Source of the DNA: Lepisosteus oculatus
Taxonomy: Eukaryota > Chordata > Actinopteri > Semionotiformes > Lepisosteidae
Direction: 5' to 3'
Assembly: GCF_040954835.1 (NCBI RefSeq)
Contig: NC_090706.1
Coordinates: forward strand, 21,585,148 to 21,649,147
Length of the DNA: 64,000 bases
Shown: positions 22,015 through 32,840 of the stretch, piece by piece
How positions within the stretch are numbered: position 1 is the stretch's first letter
Layout of the letters: each line of letters begins with the position of its first letter
Position numbers and translations under genes: made by a program
Notes under the pieces: generated by a model
The model's database searches: none
The model's input: the letters and a program-made list of their open reading frames with translations, nothing else
Told to the model about the DNA's origin: nothing

Positions 22015-22325
22015 CCATGGGTATTTCTCGAAAAGAGTAGGGGTGTAACCCCACCGTCCTGTCCAAATTTTCCATTGGCCCTTATCAATCATGGCCTCTT
22101 AATAATTCCTATCTATAATTGACTTCATTACTCTGCTTTCCTCCCCACTAATAGCTAATGTTAGTGGTGAACATTCTGGCGCACTATGGCTCCCATCGCA
22201 TCATCCAGGTGGGTGCTGCACATTGGTGGTGGTGGAGGGGAGCACCATTACTTTGAGTGGAGTGTCCAGAAAAGGGCTATATAAGTGTAAGCATGTATTA
22301 TTATTATTATTATTATTATTATTGT
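22015..22325 (-). repeat. 'agcgcttttctgg' SINE-like repeat, minus copy, with (ATT)n tail
   Basis: This is the reverse complement of the repeat seen at 31975-32500, 50105-50474 and 51283-51790. Shared words include TCCAGAAAAGGGCTATATAAGTG, GTGGTGGTGGAGGGGAG and CTCCCCACTAATAGCTAATG. It ends in an (ATT)n run at about 22296-22323. The run at the same edge in every copy suggests that this edge is the true 3' end. Confidence 0.7.
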
Positions 22326-22569
22326 GTCCTGGTTGTGTTATTATATAATATTATTATGTGTCCCCACTGTGGGGGCCAAGTTTATCTCTGAGGAGAGTGC
22401 ATGCACAGTGCAAAAAGAGCATGTAAAAGTAAAGAAGAGTACGACAATCCCCAGGTTGAGATGGGCATGTCTACAGCAGGGACCAAACCTGTTCTATGAT
22501 GACAGTGGTGGCCAAGACCCTCATGATGTCACAATATGTGTTATATTACTATTGTTTTTGTAGATGGTA

Positions 22570-22934
22570 ACATTAAGAGTTTAATATACAGTATACTATA
22601 TGTATACTGTTTCATTGGCCAATTTCAGGGCTTATGTAATGGAATTTGTAGTATAAGATGAAACTATCACTGCGATAACAATCACCAAGAATACCAAGTA
22701 TGTTTAGACCACTCACTGTCAAGAAGCTGACCTTTTAGCTTAATAAGTTGTCATTTATTTTTGGTCAGAGTAGTTTGGCATTGCAGTTCAACTCCCACCG
22801 CCCTTTCCGACAGCCCTTTTTACATCTGGTGATAAGGCATGTTCAGCATCTTCAGATTTGTAAAAAAGGGAAGAACAAAGGAGCTGAAACTCCAAATTAA
22901 TTAAAAAAAACATTAATCTTGATTCTCACCATTA
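22570..22934. other. sequence 3' of the TRIM-like gene
   Basis: No repeat or coding feature was recognised. On the minus strand this would include any 3' UTR of the TRIM-like pseudogene. Confidence 0.3.
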
Positions 22935-23478
22935 TCATACATTACTGTTCCATACTGCCACCTTCACAGGGCAGATCTTCAAAGGTCCAGGGTTATTACC
23001 ATTTATATTGGCACCAGGACAGAAAAATGCATACATCCTTTCAGTAAATTTGTCTTTGAAAGTGTAAATAGGTGTCATGTGACTGACATCAGAGAATGAC
23101 ACCTCCCCCCTCTCATAGTCCAACTGCACTCTGATCTTCCAAGGTTTCCTCTTCAGAGTCAGCTGTGTCCGTGGAGTGATCATGGCTATATTATCCCTGG
23201 CGCAGAAGGATACTGTCCAGAATCCTCCCTCTGGACTCCCAGATATCTTTCTTTTTCTGCTGACCGATTCTTTGGCAACTTCCAGGATCCAGTCGATTTT
23301 ATCTCCCACCTCCAACTCCCAGAAGTGTTTTCCGGAGATAAATCCCTCACAGCCCAGGACAAAAACAAAGTGATCAAAGCTCTCTGGGTTGTCAGGTACC
23401 TCCTGCATCTCACACTGGTCAGATCGGCAGACAGGGTGAGCCAGGCATACGCCGTGTTGGGGTCCAGAGTCACTGGGG
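22935..23478 (-). pseudogene. TRIM-like exon 6: PRY/SPRY domain with frameshift
   Basis: The acceptor TATCCAG is followed by PVTLDPNTAYAWLTLSADLT in one frame, the canonical PRY start. After a lesion near 23411 the other frame continues with EMQEVPDNPESFDHFVFVLG, then GKHFWELEVGDKIDW, GGFWTVSFCARDN and VQLDYERGEVSFSDV, and ends at a stop at 22935. The SPRY signature blocks (LDPNTA, GKH-WE-EV, LD-ERG-VSF) are all there. One or two codons and one or two bases are missing between SV and EMQ. SPRY domains usually give TRIM proteins their target specificity. Confidence 0.88.
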
Positions 23479-24359
23479 CTGGATAAAAAAGAAATTAACA
23501 ATTATCTGGGTGTGAAAATGTGCACATTTTGTAATGAAATTTCAGGAGGAGTGAAGACAGCCAAGTTCCCTTTCATTTCTGGTGCTGTGACGTGTAGACA
23601 TCACTTCCAGAAATTCTATAAAAATCACACCAAGCTTCTCCCTCTTCCTCACATTTGATTTTTTTTCATCCCTCCTGTAGGGTTCTGCATGGGTGTCCCA
23701 ACCTCCTCTTCCTATGTCTCGGTATATAGCCCTCAGTCAAGTAGGTTAAATCATAACTCTTTACTTTAACTTGCCAATAAATATTCATAATCAATTTTCT
23801 GGATTTGGAGGTGCTATTCCTTGGGAAGCTGCATTAAAATAAAATGAAAAACCAATGGCTTGGGTAACATTAAAAACCTCAGAATAAACTGCTTTAGCTT
23901 TTCACATACAATATATTCCTCGGGAGAACCAAAGGTATCAGAATATTTCATTTTAGATCTAACAGTTATCAGTCACAATAATGTCCATTTTAACTTGAGG
24001 ATTAAAACTGAGAACTAAAATGGCAATTATGTAGGATATGCAAAGATTTAATAAGTTATTCAAACTTCATGTAACATTATTAAAGCTCATAAGAATGTTT
24101 AGGTATAACATTGCACTTAATAGTGTCTAAAGAAGTCTTATTTAAAGTATAATATTAAAGTCCTACTGTCCTACAGACCCTTGTTGCTTCCTAGACCACA
24201 GTGAAAAACATCCTGAAAACTTGTCCAAAATAACAAAAATAGTCAGAGCACCTTCCTCCTTGAATCATACATAAACTAATTTAGCAGAGATTTCATTGTG
24301 AAGGCTCCAGCTCTGTAACTCCCCACAATTACCTTAAAAGCGTACAATATCACCTATCA

Positions 24360-24675
24360 CAAAAAAATAATTTACAAAAAAACATTATCCCCACACTTTC
24401 TTTGTAACAGTTTAACTGATTCACTCCTCATTATGTGTGTGATGTAATGGCTTAGGCGTGTGCCTTGAATGTCTGAGGTCGAGGGTTCCAACCCAGCTGT
24501 CACCATGAGTTTTAACAAATAAACATTTCTTTGAAAAACTAAAATAGAAAATATTATGGACACTATATTGACATTTTTTATATTTCTAAATATCACAACA
24601 TGTTCGAAGCTAAGTGATTTATTAATAACAACGAATAAATTCAAACTGGTGCTGAACTGTCACTACAGTATAGCT
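24360..24675 (-). repeat. partial copy (5' part) of composite repeat unit D
   Basis: This matches, in reverse complement, the first about 300 bases of the repeat at 30833-31857: the TTATTCGTTGTTATTAATAA block, the TTTAGAAATATAAAAAATGTC block and the tRNA-like block with GAGGGTTCCAACCCAGCTGT. Similarity ends near the TTACAAAGAAA block. The copy lies inside the long TRIM-like intron. Confidence 0.7.
24445..24515 (+). other. tRNA-like segment with B-box within repeat unit D
   Basis: The plus strand reads GATGTAATGGCTTAGGCGTG, then GTGCCTTGAATGTCTGAGGTCG, then GGGTTCCAACCC, resembling A and B boxes of a tRNA-derived SINE head. The same block occurs on the minus strand near 31005-31070. A complete cloverleaf was not folded, so a functional tRNA gene is not claimed. 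Confidence 0.4.
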
Positions 24676-25172
24676 TGTGGAAAATATGTTTATTTGTCCT
24701 GCATCAAAGTTTAACTCTTTCAGAGGGCCCTACATTACAAACTCCAACCGTTTCATTTTGTCTATTGCTACAATATCGACAGCAATGTAGTTTAAGAATT
24801 TTGACTACTGTCAAAATTGATGATCGAGTTATCAGTCTGGGTGTGAGTTTCGACTGTTTCCTGCCAGTATTGGTTTTTCATTGGAAGGTTCACCTATTCT
24901 TCTCGTACATGAGAATATAGGGGGGAAGGCAAAGTGCCTGTGGTCATTTTTTTCTGACAGAGTTGTGTCGTGTTGTGTTTATAAAAACTATGCTAAACAG
25001 CCGCTTGTAAGAGCAAGGTGACTTTCTGCTATCTAAACCATTTATTACAGCTTTTAAAGTCACGCAATGTTTGAGTTAGGCAGGAACATGTCATTGTATT
25101 TTTTATTTCATTTTTTAAAATAAATATAAGGTAAGGTAAATATAAGGTAATATAAGGAGGAAGCTGGAGGAG

Positions 25173-25745
25173 ATGCAAGTCGATGCCTCCATGACCTCGT
25201 GGATCACCGACTACCTGACCGGCAGACCACAGTCTGTGAGACTTCAGAACTGCGTGTCTGAACTGGTAGTGAGTAACACAGGGGCACCTCAAGGGACAGT
25301 TCTTTCTCCATTCATCTTCACCCTCTATACTTCGGACTTTAAGTACAACTCAAAGTCATGCCACCTGCAAAAGTTCTCAGATGACTCTGCAATTGTGGGA
25401 TGTATCAAGGGTGAGCAGGAGGAGGAGTACAGAGGACTGGTCAGCAGCTTTGTGGAGTGGTGTGGGGTGAACCACTTGGAACTGAATGTTACAAAGACAA
25501 AGGAACTGGTGGTAGATTTCAGGAGGAATAAGGTCAAGCCTACTCCTGTCTACATCCATGGGAGTGGCGTGGAGATGGTGGACTCGTACAAGTACCTGGG
25601 AGTGCACATCGATGATAGACTGGAATGGTCTAAGAACATCGAGGCCATCTATAAGAACGGACAGAGCCGACTTTACTTCTTGAGGAGGCTCAGGTCCTTC
25701 AATGTGTGTAGTAAGATGCTACACATGTTTTACAGGCGGTGGTAG
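25173..25745 (+). pseudogene. LINE RT palm and thumb, copy 2
   Basis: A 190-residue open frame from SWITDYLTGRPQSVRLQNC to the KMLHMFYR block. Motif B (NTGAPQGTVLSP) and the SDD variant of motif C (FSDDSAIVG) are present. The frame ends at a TAG after a shift; the continuation is in the frame at 25739-26107. Confidence 0.82.
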
Positions 25746-26107
25746 CGAGTGCCATTTTCTACGCAGTGGTGTGCTGGGGCTCTGGGATTAGAGCAGTAGA
25801 TTCCAAAAGGCTGAACAAACTCATCAGGAGAGCGAGCTCTGTCATTGGGTCTGACCTGGACCCCTTGGAGGTAGTGGCTGAGAGGAGAATGATGTCCAAA
25901 CTGGAGGCCATCATGGACAACTTCTCCCATCCCCTCTATGACAGGCTTGCAGGAATGAAGAGCACGTTCAGCAATAGACTGATTCATCCACGGTGCGACA
26001 GGGAGCGCTACAGGAGGTCATTCTTGCCGTCTGCCATAAGACTGTACAACGCATCCACCTTGCGTCTTGGCAGAGGCAACAGCGACAGTGACCTGTTTCT
26101 GGACTAA
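25739..26107 (+). pseudogene. LINE ORF2 C-terminal domain, copy 2
   Basis: The frame reads AIFYAVVCWGSGIRAVDSKR, LNKLIRRASSVIGSDLDPLE, ERRMMSKLEAIMDN, then RRSFLPSAIRLYNAST. These are the standard C-terminal blocks of this LINE group. It overlaps the RT frame by a few bases, showing that a single-base lesion separates the two. Confidence 0.82.
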
Positions 26108-26134
26108 ACGCATATACACATCTACTGCTACATC

Positions 26135-26165
26135 TGTTCTCTTTCTTTTTCTTTTTCTTTTTCCC
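26135..26165 (+). repeat. (TTTTTC)n microsatellite in LINE 3' UTR
   Basis: Repeated CTTTTT units lie within the 3' UTR of the LINE at 25150-26463, followed by degenerate TATTTA units at 26210-26260 and ATTGT units at 26334-26358. Confidence 0.7.
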
Positions 26166-26469
26166 GTTTACAACCACTTTTGTGCAATATATGCCAGGGA
26201 CCTGTGCAATACATTTATATTTATATTTATATCTATGGTTACATCTATATTTATATTAATACGTGTGATACGATTTTCTGTGCACTGTTCTGTTCTAGTT
26301 TCCTCTTGTGTGTCCGGACTGTGAGTAACTCTTGTATTGTATTGTATTGTATGTATTGTACTATTAGTATATAATTCGTTACACTGTGGCCGTGTTGTGT
26401 GTGTCAAGCTGCTGTTGCACTGCAATTTCCCTCACGGGATCAATAAAGTATCTATCTATCTAACCAGCA

Positions 26470-27660
26470 ATCAAATGTCCCATGTTCTCTTAGCACTCGT
26501 TTTTCCATACTGTAGTTTGAGTCTTTGTGCAAGCTGTAAATTCTTTTTACTTCTTAATTCAACATTTGAAACACTTTAATTTTGCAAACTTAACACTTAG
26601 CATTCTGTACAGAAATAAAATCATGTTTTCTACAGGTGTTAAGCAGATTTGCAGGTTACTGACAAAATAGTGCACGTCCACAAGATCTAGTACCTGGTAC
26701 AGTTTTTACAAAAAAACGTATTTTAAATGAATCAAATCCCAGGTGTTCTATGTCTGCGGAACACCTGATAATCTACTGTAAAGCTTACAGTGCTTTGTGT
26801 ATATTCTAATTGCAGTGGGGGCAGGGTATGTGTGAATTGGGGATCTGTTTTCTTCACACCTGAAACATCGTTTTCTCTGAAAGCATTTTCTCCCCTTTCT
26901 AGCTGATCTTTTGCTGCCTACGCATGCTTAAACAGCTCCCTAGGTGAATTCTCGTACTTGACTGAGAAAGCTTTAGAGAACTTTTCATTTTTATTTTCAA
27001 CAAATTGTAAATATGACGTTTGCATTGGCATTATTAATTTTTCACTTAAGTGTATGGAGGAGTGTCAGCTGTCAATAAGAGCACCCATAGGCTAGGCAAA
27101 CGTTTTTTTTCATTTTTAAAAGAATGAAGCTATAATGAAGATTTGAGCTATTAAAGCTATAAAAACAGGTTTAAATAGTTTATAACCACTTTTTATAAAC
27201 AAAAAAATATTTTTCTGAAAACTCTCTTTCTGATTTTTCTTCCCCATGATCATATTAGAATCTTTGTGTATGCTGTAAGTTTTTTTACTATTAGTAATGA
27301 ATAATATTGCATTTAGCACTATAATAAATTGTTGCACCTTTCCCCACATCTTGTAAAAATATTTTTTCATTGTTCAAATATACATTAAAGCTGACTATCA
27401 GAAAATAAGTTAAATACAAAATTAAAGGGAAAATAGGGTAAAATATAATTCAAAATATGTTGCTAACAATGTTAACTGTTTATAAAAAATAAAATGTATT
27501 AACTAAGGAATAGGATGGCACAGTTGTTAGCATGCTTTTTGTATGTTTTTTTTTCATGAATACAACAATAGTACCAGATGTCTCAGTGGCTTTCAAAATT
27601 AAATTATGCATGCAAAGCTGTGAACTAGACACATAACTAAGCTATCCATCCATTTCTAAT
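26470..27660. other. AT-rich intronic stretch, nothing recognised
   Basis: This lies inside the last intron of the TRIM-like pseudogene. Short AT-rich frames only. Confidence 0.45.
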
Positions 27661-27661
27661 G

Positions 27662-27998
27662 GTGGCAAACTGGTTAGGGTTGATATCTTGCAGCACTGGG
27701 GCCCTTGGTTCAACTCCTGCCATCCTGTGTGTCTGGAGTTTGCATGGTCTATCTGAATTCCATGTGTTTTCTCCATATGTGTGATATGATTTCCTCCTTC
27801 AGTCCTAAACATACTGGTAGGTTAATTTACCTACAGGAAAACTGGCTCTGGTGGGTGTATTTGTGTCTGGTTATCTGTCCTGTGATGGACTGGCATTATG
27901 TCCAGGGTGTATTCTGCTTTGTGTCCGTTGCTTGCTGGGATAGGTTCCAAATCCTCTGTACTCGATAAAGAGATTAGAAAATGGATGGAAGTAAAGGC
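27662..27998 (+). repeat. near-complete tRNA-derived SINE with L2-like tail
   Basis: This is the most complete copy of the recurrent SINE. The head has a tRNA-like A box (TGGTTAGGGTTG) and B box (TGGTTCAACTCC). The body has TGTGTCTGGAGTTTGCATGG and CATACTGGTAGGTTAATT. The tail is CTGTGATGGACTGGC, GGGATAGGTTCCA and AGAAAATGGATGG. I recall the family as widespread in fish; the exact name is not certain. Confidence 0.75.
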
Positions 27999-28466
27999 AC
28001 TGTGTGGATGGAACTATACACAGTGTTAGAAACTCACTATGAGATATGGCAGCAGCTCACTGAGGATAAATATTTTATAGTGCTGGCTTAAGGAAACAGC
28101 CTTTCCACCTCTCTTGCACATCAGTATCCATACCTAGTTAGTTATTTAAACAAATTGCCTCTGAATATAAATATCTTAAGATGCTGGTTCTGTGGATCAG
28201 TATCAGCTACGTTTGCCTTCAATTCATGTGCATCCAACACACAATTAAATGCTAGAAAGTACACAAAATGTAAAATACAAATCTCATTTCAGTATCTATG
28301 TAAACATACAGTCTGTTAACTTCATCATCTTCCTCTGCAGTCTGTAACATCTAATGTCATTTTGTTAAAAGTATGCCTGAGCCTATGAGGAAGTGATCTT
28401 GTTATCAGTGTATTTCTCAGCTTTCCCCAAATTATCTTTTTTCTACCTACATCTCTTGTCTTACAT

Positions 28467-29300
28467 TCAATTCAACTTTATTGTACTTAAACTTACACAG
28501 GTGCATAGTATAATGAAAAGTGTTTCTCATTAGTCACTCAGGTGCAGTATATAAATAGGACAGAAGATAAGACAATAGACAGTTACACAATAATAATAAC
28601 AGTAACATGTAATAACATAACATAAATAACATGTAATCAAGTAATCAAAACTGTGCAAAATTCCACAAACAGAGAAAATTTAACAGGACAAAAACAGTGC
28701 AAGGTAATTCTTGGAACAGTGCAAAAAAAAATAGTATGGTTAAAAGTAGTATGGTTAATCAATAAATATTAAATGTTATTATGCCTGTTACAATTTTACT
28801 GGGCTATCGAGGGGACAGTACAATTGTGGCTTACATGTGTGTGTGGTGGTGTAGGAGTACAGTGGTTGTGGGTACAGGAGGATGTTAGGAGAGATCATAA
28901 TAAGGTGGAAGGGAGTGGGGGCGTCACCAACTTGACAGCTCTGGGGAAGAGGCTATTTTGGAGACTAGTTGTGTGCGACTGGAGTGACCGGAACCTTCTG
29001 CCAGATGGTAGGGGAATAAACAAGTTATGACTGGGGTGAGTGGGGTCAGACATAATTTTGGTGGCTTTTTTCAGACTCCTGGTGTTGTATATTTCCTGGA
29101 TGGATGGTAAGGCACTGCCGATGATGTGTTGGGCAGTTTTGACCACCCGCTGTACTGCCTTACAGTCGGATGCAGTGCAGTTGCCGTACCAGACTGTGAT
29201 GCAGCTGGTCAGTATGCTCTCCACCGTACATCTGTAGAAGTTGGTGAGGATCAGTGGGTGAAGGTGTATTTTCTTCAGCCTTCTCAGGAAGTACATCCTG
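28467..29300 (-). mobile_element. 3' half of a L2-like LINE, minus strand
   Basis: In minus orientation the sequence starts within the post-RT domain (MYFLRRLKKIHLHPL, TNFYRCTVESILTSCITVWY, GNCTASDCKAVQRVVKTAQH, SGRRFRSLQSH) and runs through a 3' UTR to a GTTGAATTGAATG tail at the low-coordinate end. The open frame is 28895-29296. This is a different LINE group from the copies at 11.8 and 25.2 kb. Confidence 0.82.
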
Positions 29301-29439
29301 CAATAACTCAGCCAACACTTAAATCCTGCATTAATTTGTTTAAATCACAAAATATCATAAAGTATGTACTATAAATACCAGCCATGTAGTACTCTGCATT
29401 GTGGAATAATAGTTTAATAGAATAGATCCTACATTGTCG

Positions 29440-30840
29440 GATTAACGCAGAAAGGTATATGCTTTCACTGAAACGTGGCTGAATGCATGCGTCCTGGACA
29501 CCGCCATCCAGCCAAAGGAGTTCACCATTTACCGCATGGACGGAAACCAACAAGCAACCGGCAAACACAAAGGAGGAGGCGTCTGCTTCCTGGTCAACAG
29601 CAAATGGTGCACTGATGTGGAGGTAATCTCTAAATACTGCTCACTCAATCTAGAACACATGACTATAAAATGTCAACCCTTTTATTGTCGAGAGAGTTTT
29701 CCATCACTATTATCACAGCCGTTTACATTCAACCTCAAGCCTGCGTGGAATCAGCACACAGCGAACTCCACGACATTATCAGCAAGCACGAAAACTCCCA
29801 ATCAGAAACGGTGGTTCAACAATGACATTTGCAATAAAATAAAAAATAGATCCACCGCGTTCAAATTGGGGGATGAAGAGCTATACAGGAAATCATGGTG
29901 TTAGAGAAAGCCATAAAACGCACTAAACGGAGTTACAGAGTGGGGCTTGAAACGCAGTGCGCTGACACCCAGAGGCTGTGGCAGGGATTACAGTCAATCA
30001 CAGGCTACAAGGGCTGCAGTCAGGAGATCAACACGAACAACACATCCCTGCCGGACGAGCTGAACCATTTCTATGCCTGCTGTGATGCTCTGAACACGGA
30101 CACTGCTGAGAAGATCCCAAGTGTACAGGGCGAGTTCTGAAACTCTCAGAGCAGGACATGCAGAAGACTCTGAGTAGGGTAAAAATCCATAAGGCTGCAG
30201 GGCCTGATGGGATACCACCCCACATCCTCAGGAGATGTGCAGCCGAGCTGACCACAGTGTTTACTGACATGTTTAACTCCTCCCTGTCACAGTCCATTCT
30301 CCCCACCTGCTTAAAAAAAACTACTTTTGTTCCACTCCCCAAAAAGGCAAAAGTGACATGCCTGAACGATTACCGCCCAGTTGCATTAACATCTCCATTA
30401 ACATAGTGATGAAATGCCTGGAGAAGCTGGTGTTGTCACACATCAACTCCTCCATCACAGAGTCCCTGGACCCCTTGCAGTTTGCCTACCAGAACAACAG
30501 ATCAGTTGATGATGCTGTCTCCCTGGCTCTACATACAGCCTTGGAACACCTGGACACTAAGAACTCGTATGTGAAAATGCTGTTTGTGGACTACAGTTCA
30601 GCATTCAATTCCATCATACCCAGTCAACTGGTGACAAAGCTCAGGGGATTAGGTCTGTGCAACTCTGTCTGCAACTGGCTGCTGGACTTCCTAATCGAGA
30701 GACCACAGGTGGTGCAGATAGGTAATAAAACATAAACACCACTCACCCTGAGCACTGGAACACCACTAGGCTGCTGTCTGAGTCCAAGGTTGTACTCCCT
30801 GTCCACTCAAGACTGCACAGCAAGACACAACAACTATACT
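29440..30840 (+). mobile_element. 5' and middle part of a L2-like LINE, plus strand
   Basis: Frames on the plus strand read as the end of an APE-type endonuclease (FTETWLNACVLDTAIQ, YRMDGNQQATGKHKGGGVCF), a linker (RWFNNDICNKIKNRS), then RT ([71 protein letters not shown]). It stops within RT near the TQDCTA block at about 30840. Frame changes occur near 29720, 29890, 30140 and 30400. No downstream half follows on this strand; the matching C-terminal domain lies on the minus strand at 28467-29300. Confidence 0.82.
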
Positions 30841-31857
30841 ATAGTGGCAGTACAGTAGCAGTTTAAAATTATTCGTTGTTATTAATAAATCACTTAGCTT
30901 CAAACATGTTGTGATATTTAGAAATATAAAAAATGTCAATATAGTGTCCATAATATTTGCTATTAGTTTTTCGAAGACATGTTTATTTGTTAAAAGAAAA
31001 CTCATGGTGACAGCTGGGTTCAACCCCCCGACCTCCAGCATGCAAGGCACACGCCTAAGTCATTACACCACAAACATAATCATGTGGGAATGAGTTAAAC
31101 TGATGCAGACATTTACAAAGAAACTGTACTATTGTGATAATTTGAGCTATATGAATATAATTATATCGTTCTTAATTTCTTTAGATATGCGATTGCATAT
31201 TATATTCCCTATTAATCAAATTCTAAAAAGTATGCGTTTTTTACTGCAATAACGAGTGTTCACAGAAATGGCTAAAATCATTTTAACTTTTTACAAAGTA
31301 TATAAACTTAATATAGTCAGATGGAGCATGTAAAAAGTTTTTCAAAAGAACTACAGTACAGTATGTAACCGAATGAAAGACTTTGATGCTTAAAATGTTT
31401 AGGAAGAAAGTGGAATACTGGTGTGTATATTTTATTTAAACTACCAATACAGGCCATAATATGTTTATGTTCCTAAATTAATATCGTTTATGACCTTCAG
31501 ATGCGTTATGCTTCTTTTTATGCTCAGCTGATAAAATTTCCCCAGAATGTACTGCATTTCATTCATCAAGAGCTCTCATTTTACTGTTGTGACAGTGCCG
31601 AGTGGGAGGTGCCGCGGGACGCACCAGTAAAAAGTCAAAGCCCCAGGTGAGGGGACAGAAGCACTGGTGTGAAGTTAGCAGGGACAAAAAATAATGCCAA
31701 AAGAGGTGAAAATAAACATAAAAGGCAAAAAGAAAGTGTACAGCTGTGCCTTGTGACCTCCAGGCTGGGCTTGTCCTATTTAACGAGGTCCCTTCAGGGA
31801 AAAAAAAGAACCGCTAGCGGTTCTTCAACGGTGACCAGACTGGACTTACCTTATTGA
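30833..31857 (+). repeat. repeat unit D, full copy
   Basis: About 1 kb shared with 50474-51254 (its last about 780 bases) and, inverted, with 24360-24675 (its first about 300 bases). It starts at the TATACTATAGTGGCAGT block next to the LINE fragment and ends at ACTGGACTTACCTTATT, where a microsatellite and a SINE begin. It contains a tRNA-like block on its minus strand, a GC-richer part at 31590-31660 (GTGGGAGGTGCCGCGGGACG) and a perfect palindrome at 31806-31825. No coding capacity was recognised. Confidence 0.72.
31806..31825. repeat. 20-bp perfect palindrome
   Basis: The centre GAACCGCTAGCGGTTC is self-complementary and extends two bases on each side (AA and TT). The paralogous site near 51208 reads GAACCGCTAGCAGTTGTTC, so the symmetry has been lost or was never perfect there. 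Confidence 0.85.
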
Positions 31858-31975
31858 ATAAGAATAAGAATAAGAATAAGAATAAGAATAAGAATAAGAA
31901 TAAGAATAAGAATAAGAATAAGAATAAGAATAAGAATAAGAATAAGAATAAGAATAAGAATAAGAATAAGAATAA
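31856..31975 (+). repeat. (AAGAAT)n hexanucleotide microsatellite
   Basis: About 19 to 20 near-perfect AAGAAT units over 120 bases. The paralogous junction at 51255-51282 holds a short (AAT)n run instead. Confidence 0.92.
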
Positions 31976-32505
31976 TTCCTTACACTTATATATCGCTTTT
32001 CTGGACACTCCACTCAAAGCGCTTTACAGGTAATGGGGACTCCCCTCCACCACCACCAATGTGCAGCCATAGTGTGCCAGAATGCTCACCACACATCAGC
32101 TATCAGTGGGGAGGAGAGCAGAGTAATGTAGCCAGTTCATAGAGGGGGATTATTTGGAGGCCATGATTGGTAAGGGCCAATTGGAAATTTGGCCAGGACA
32201 CCAGGGTTACACCCCTACTCTTTTCGAGAAGCGCCCTGGGATTCGTAATGACCACAGAGAGTCAGGACCTCAGTTTTACGTCTCATCCGAAGGACGGCGC
32301 CTGTTTACAGTATAGTGTCCCCGTCACTATCATGGGGCATTAGGACCCACATGGACCGCAGGGTGAGCACCCCCTGCTGGCCCACTAACATCTCTTCCAG
32401 CAGCAACCTTAGTTTTTCCCAGGAGGTCTCCCATCCAGGTATTGACCAGGCTCACACCTGCTTAGCTTCAGTGGGCTGCCAGTTGTGAGTTGCTGGGTGT
32501 ATAAG
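31975..32505 (+). repeat. 'agcgcttttctgg' SINE-like repeat, plus copy 1
   Basis: It starts TTCCTTACACTTATATATCGC and runs through CCACCACCACCAATGTGCAGC, CATGATTGGTAAGGGCCAATTG, CTCATCCGAAGGACGGCGCC and CCCCTGCTGGCCCACTAAC to CCAGTTGTGAGTTGC. It matches the copies at 22015, 50105 and 51283. I recall the same sequence as a common repeat in several fish groups but cannot name it. Confidence 0.78.
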
Positions 32506-32519
32506 GCCAAAAATAAAAA

Positions 32520-32840
32520 TAAAAATAAAACTTGTTGGAAAGGAACAGCCTTCCCCAGTGGTACTGCACAGTGAGACGGGTGAAAAAAGAAAAAGAAAAA
32601 TAATACCTTATGTGGGACTGTCGATGTAAAGCTCCCCCTTCTGGGGGTGTCCCTGCTCATCCCTTCGGGGTGTGTTCAGTGTGCCTTTAGTTCAGGACCT
32701 GCCCAGCTTTGGCTCATCATCTAAAAGCCAAGACAGCTGGGACTAAAAAGGCGAAGCGTCCCCTTCTACCGGGGCTCCACCTCCACACTGGGCATGCCCC
32801 CGAGTAATGCCACATTGTACTTAGCTAAGCCTTTAATTAA
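32520..32840 (+). other. GC-richer island after the composite repeat
   Basis: The sequence holds CCCCCTTCTGGGGGTGTCCC (an imperfect hairpin) and CAGGACCTGCCCAGC, and it differs in composition from the AT-rich intron around it. It could be another repeat fragment. No family was recognised. Confidence 0.3.

Larger units (their letters stand above)
25150..26463 (+). mobile_element. 5'-truncated L2/CR1-superfamily LINE, copy 2
   Basis: The same family as the LINE at 11771. It begins within RT motif A/B, continues through GAPQGTVLSPFIFTLYT, LQKFSDDSAIVGCI, KTKELVVDFRRNKVKP and YKYLGVHIDDRLEWSKN, and after a frame change near 25735 through the complete C-terminal domain. A 3' UTR with microsatellites follows, and the copy ends with GGGATCAATAAAG and a short TATC repeat. 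It is better preserved than the 11.8-kb copy. Confidence 0.85.

Noticed and set aside
24445..24515. Functional tRNA gene
   Set aside because: Only box-like similarities are present within a repeat; no acceptor stem or complete cloverleaf was found by eye.
26135..26460. Short repeats near 26.1-26.46 kb as a CRISPR-like array
   Set aside because: The units are 5-6 bases without spacers and belong to a LINE 3' UTR.
31669..31857. Duplicated short frames at 31669-31857 and 51001-51336 as a small gene family
   Set aside because: Both lie within repeat unit D and run into simple repeats and the SINE; they are read-through of non-coding repeat sequence.
31814..32017. Frame with a long Leu-Phe repeat
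   Set aside because: It is the translation of the AAGAAT microsatellite on the opposite strand.
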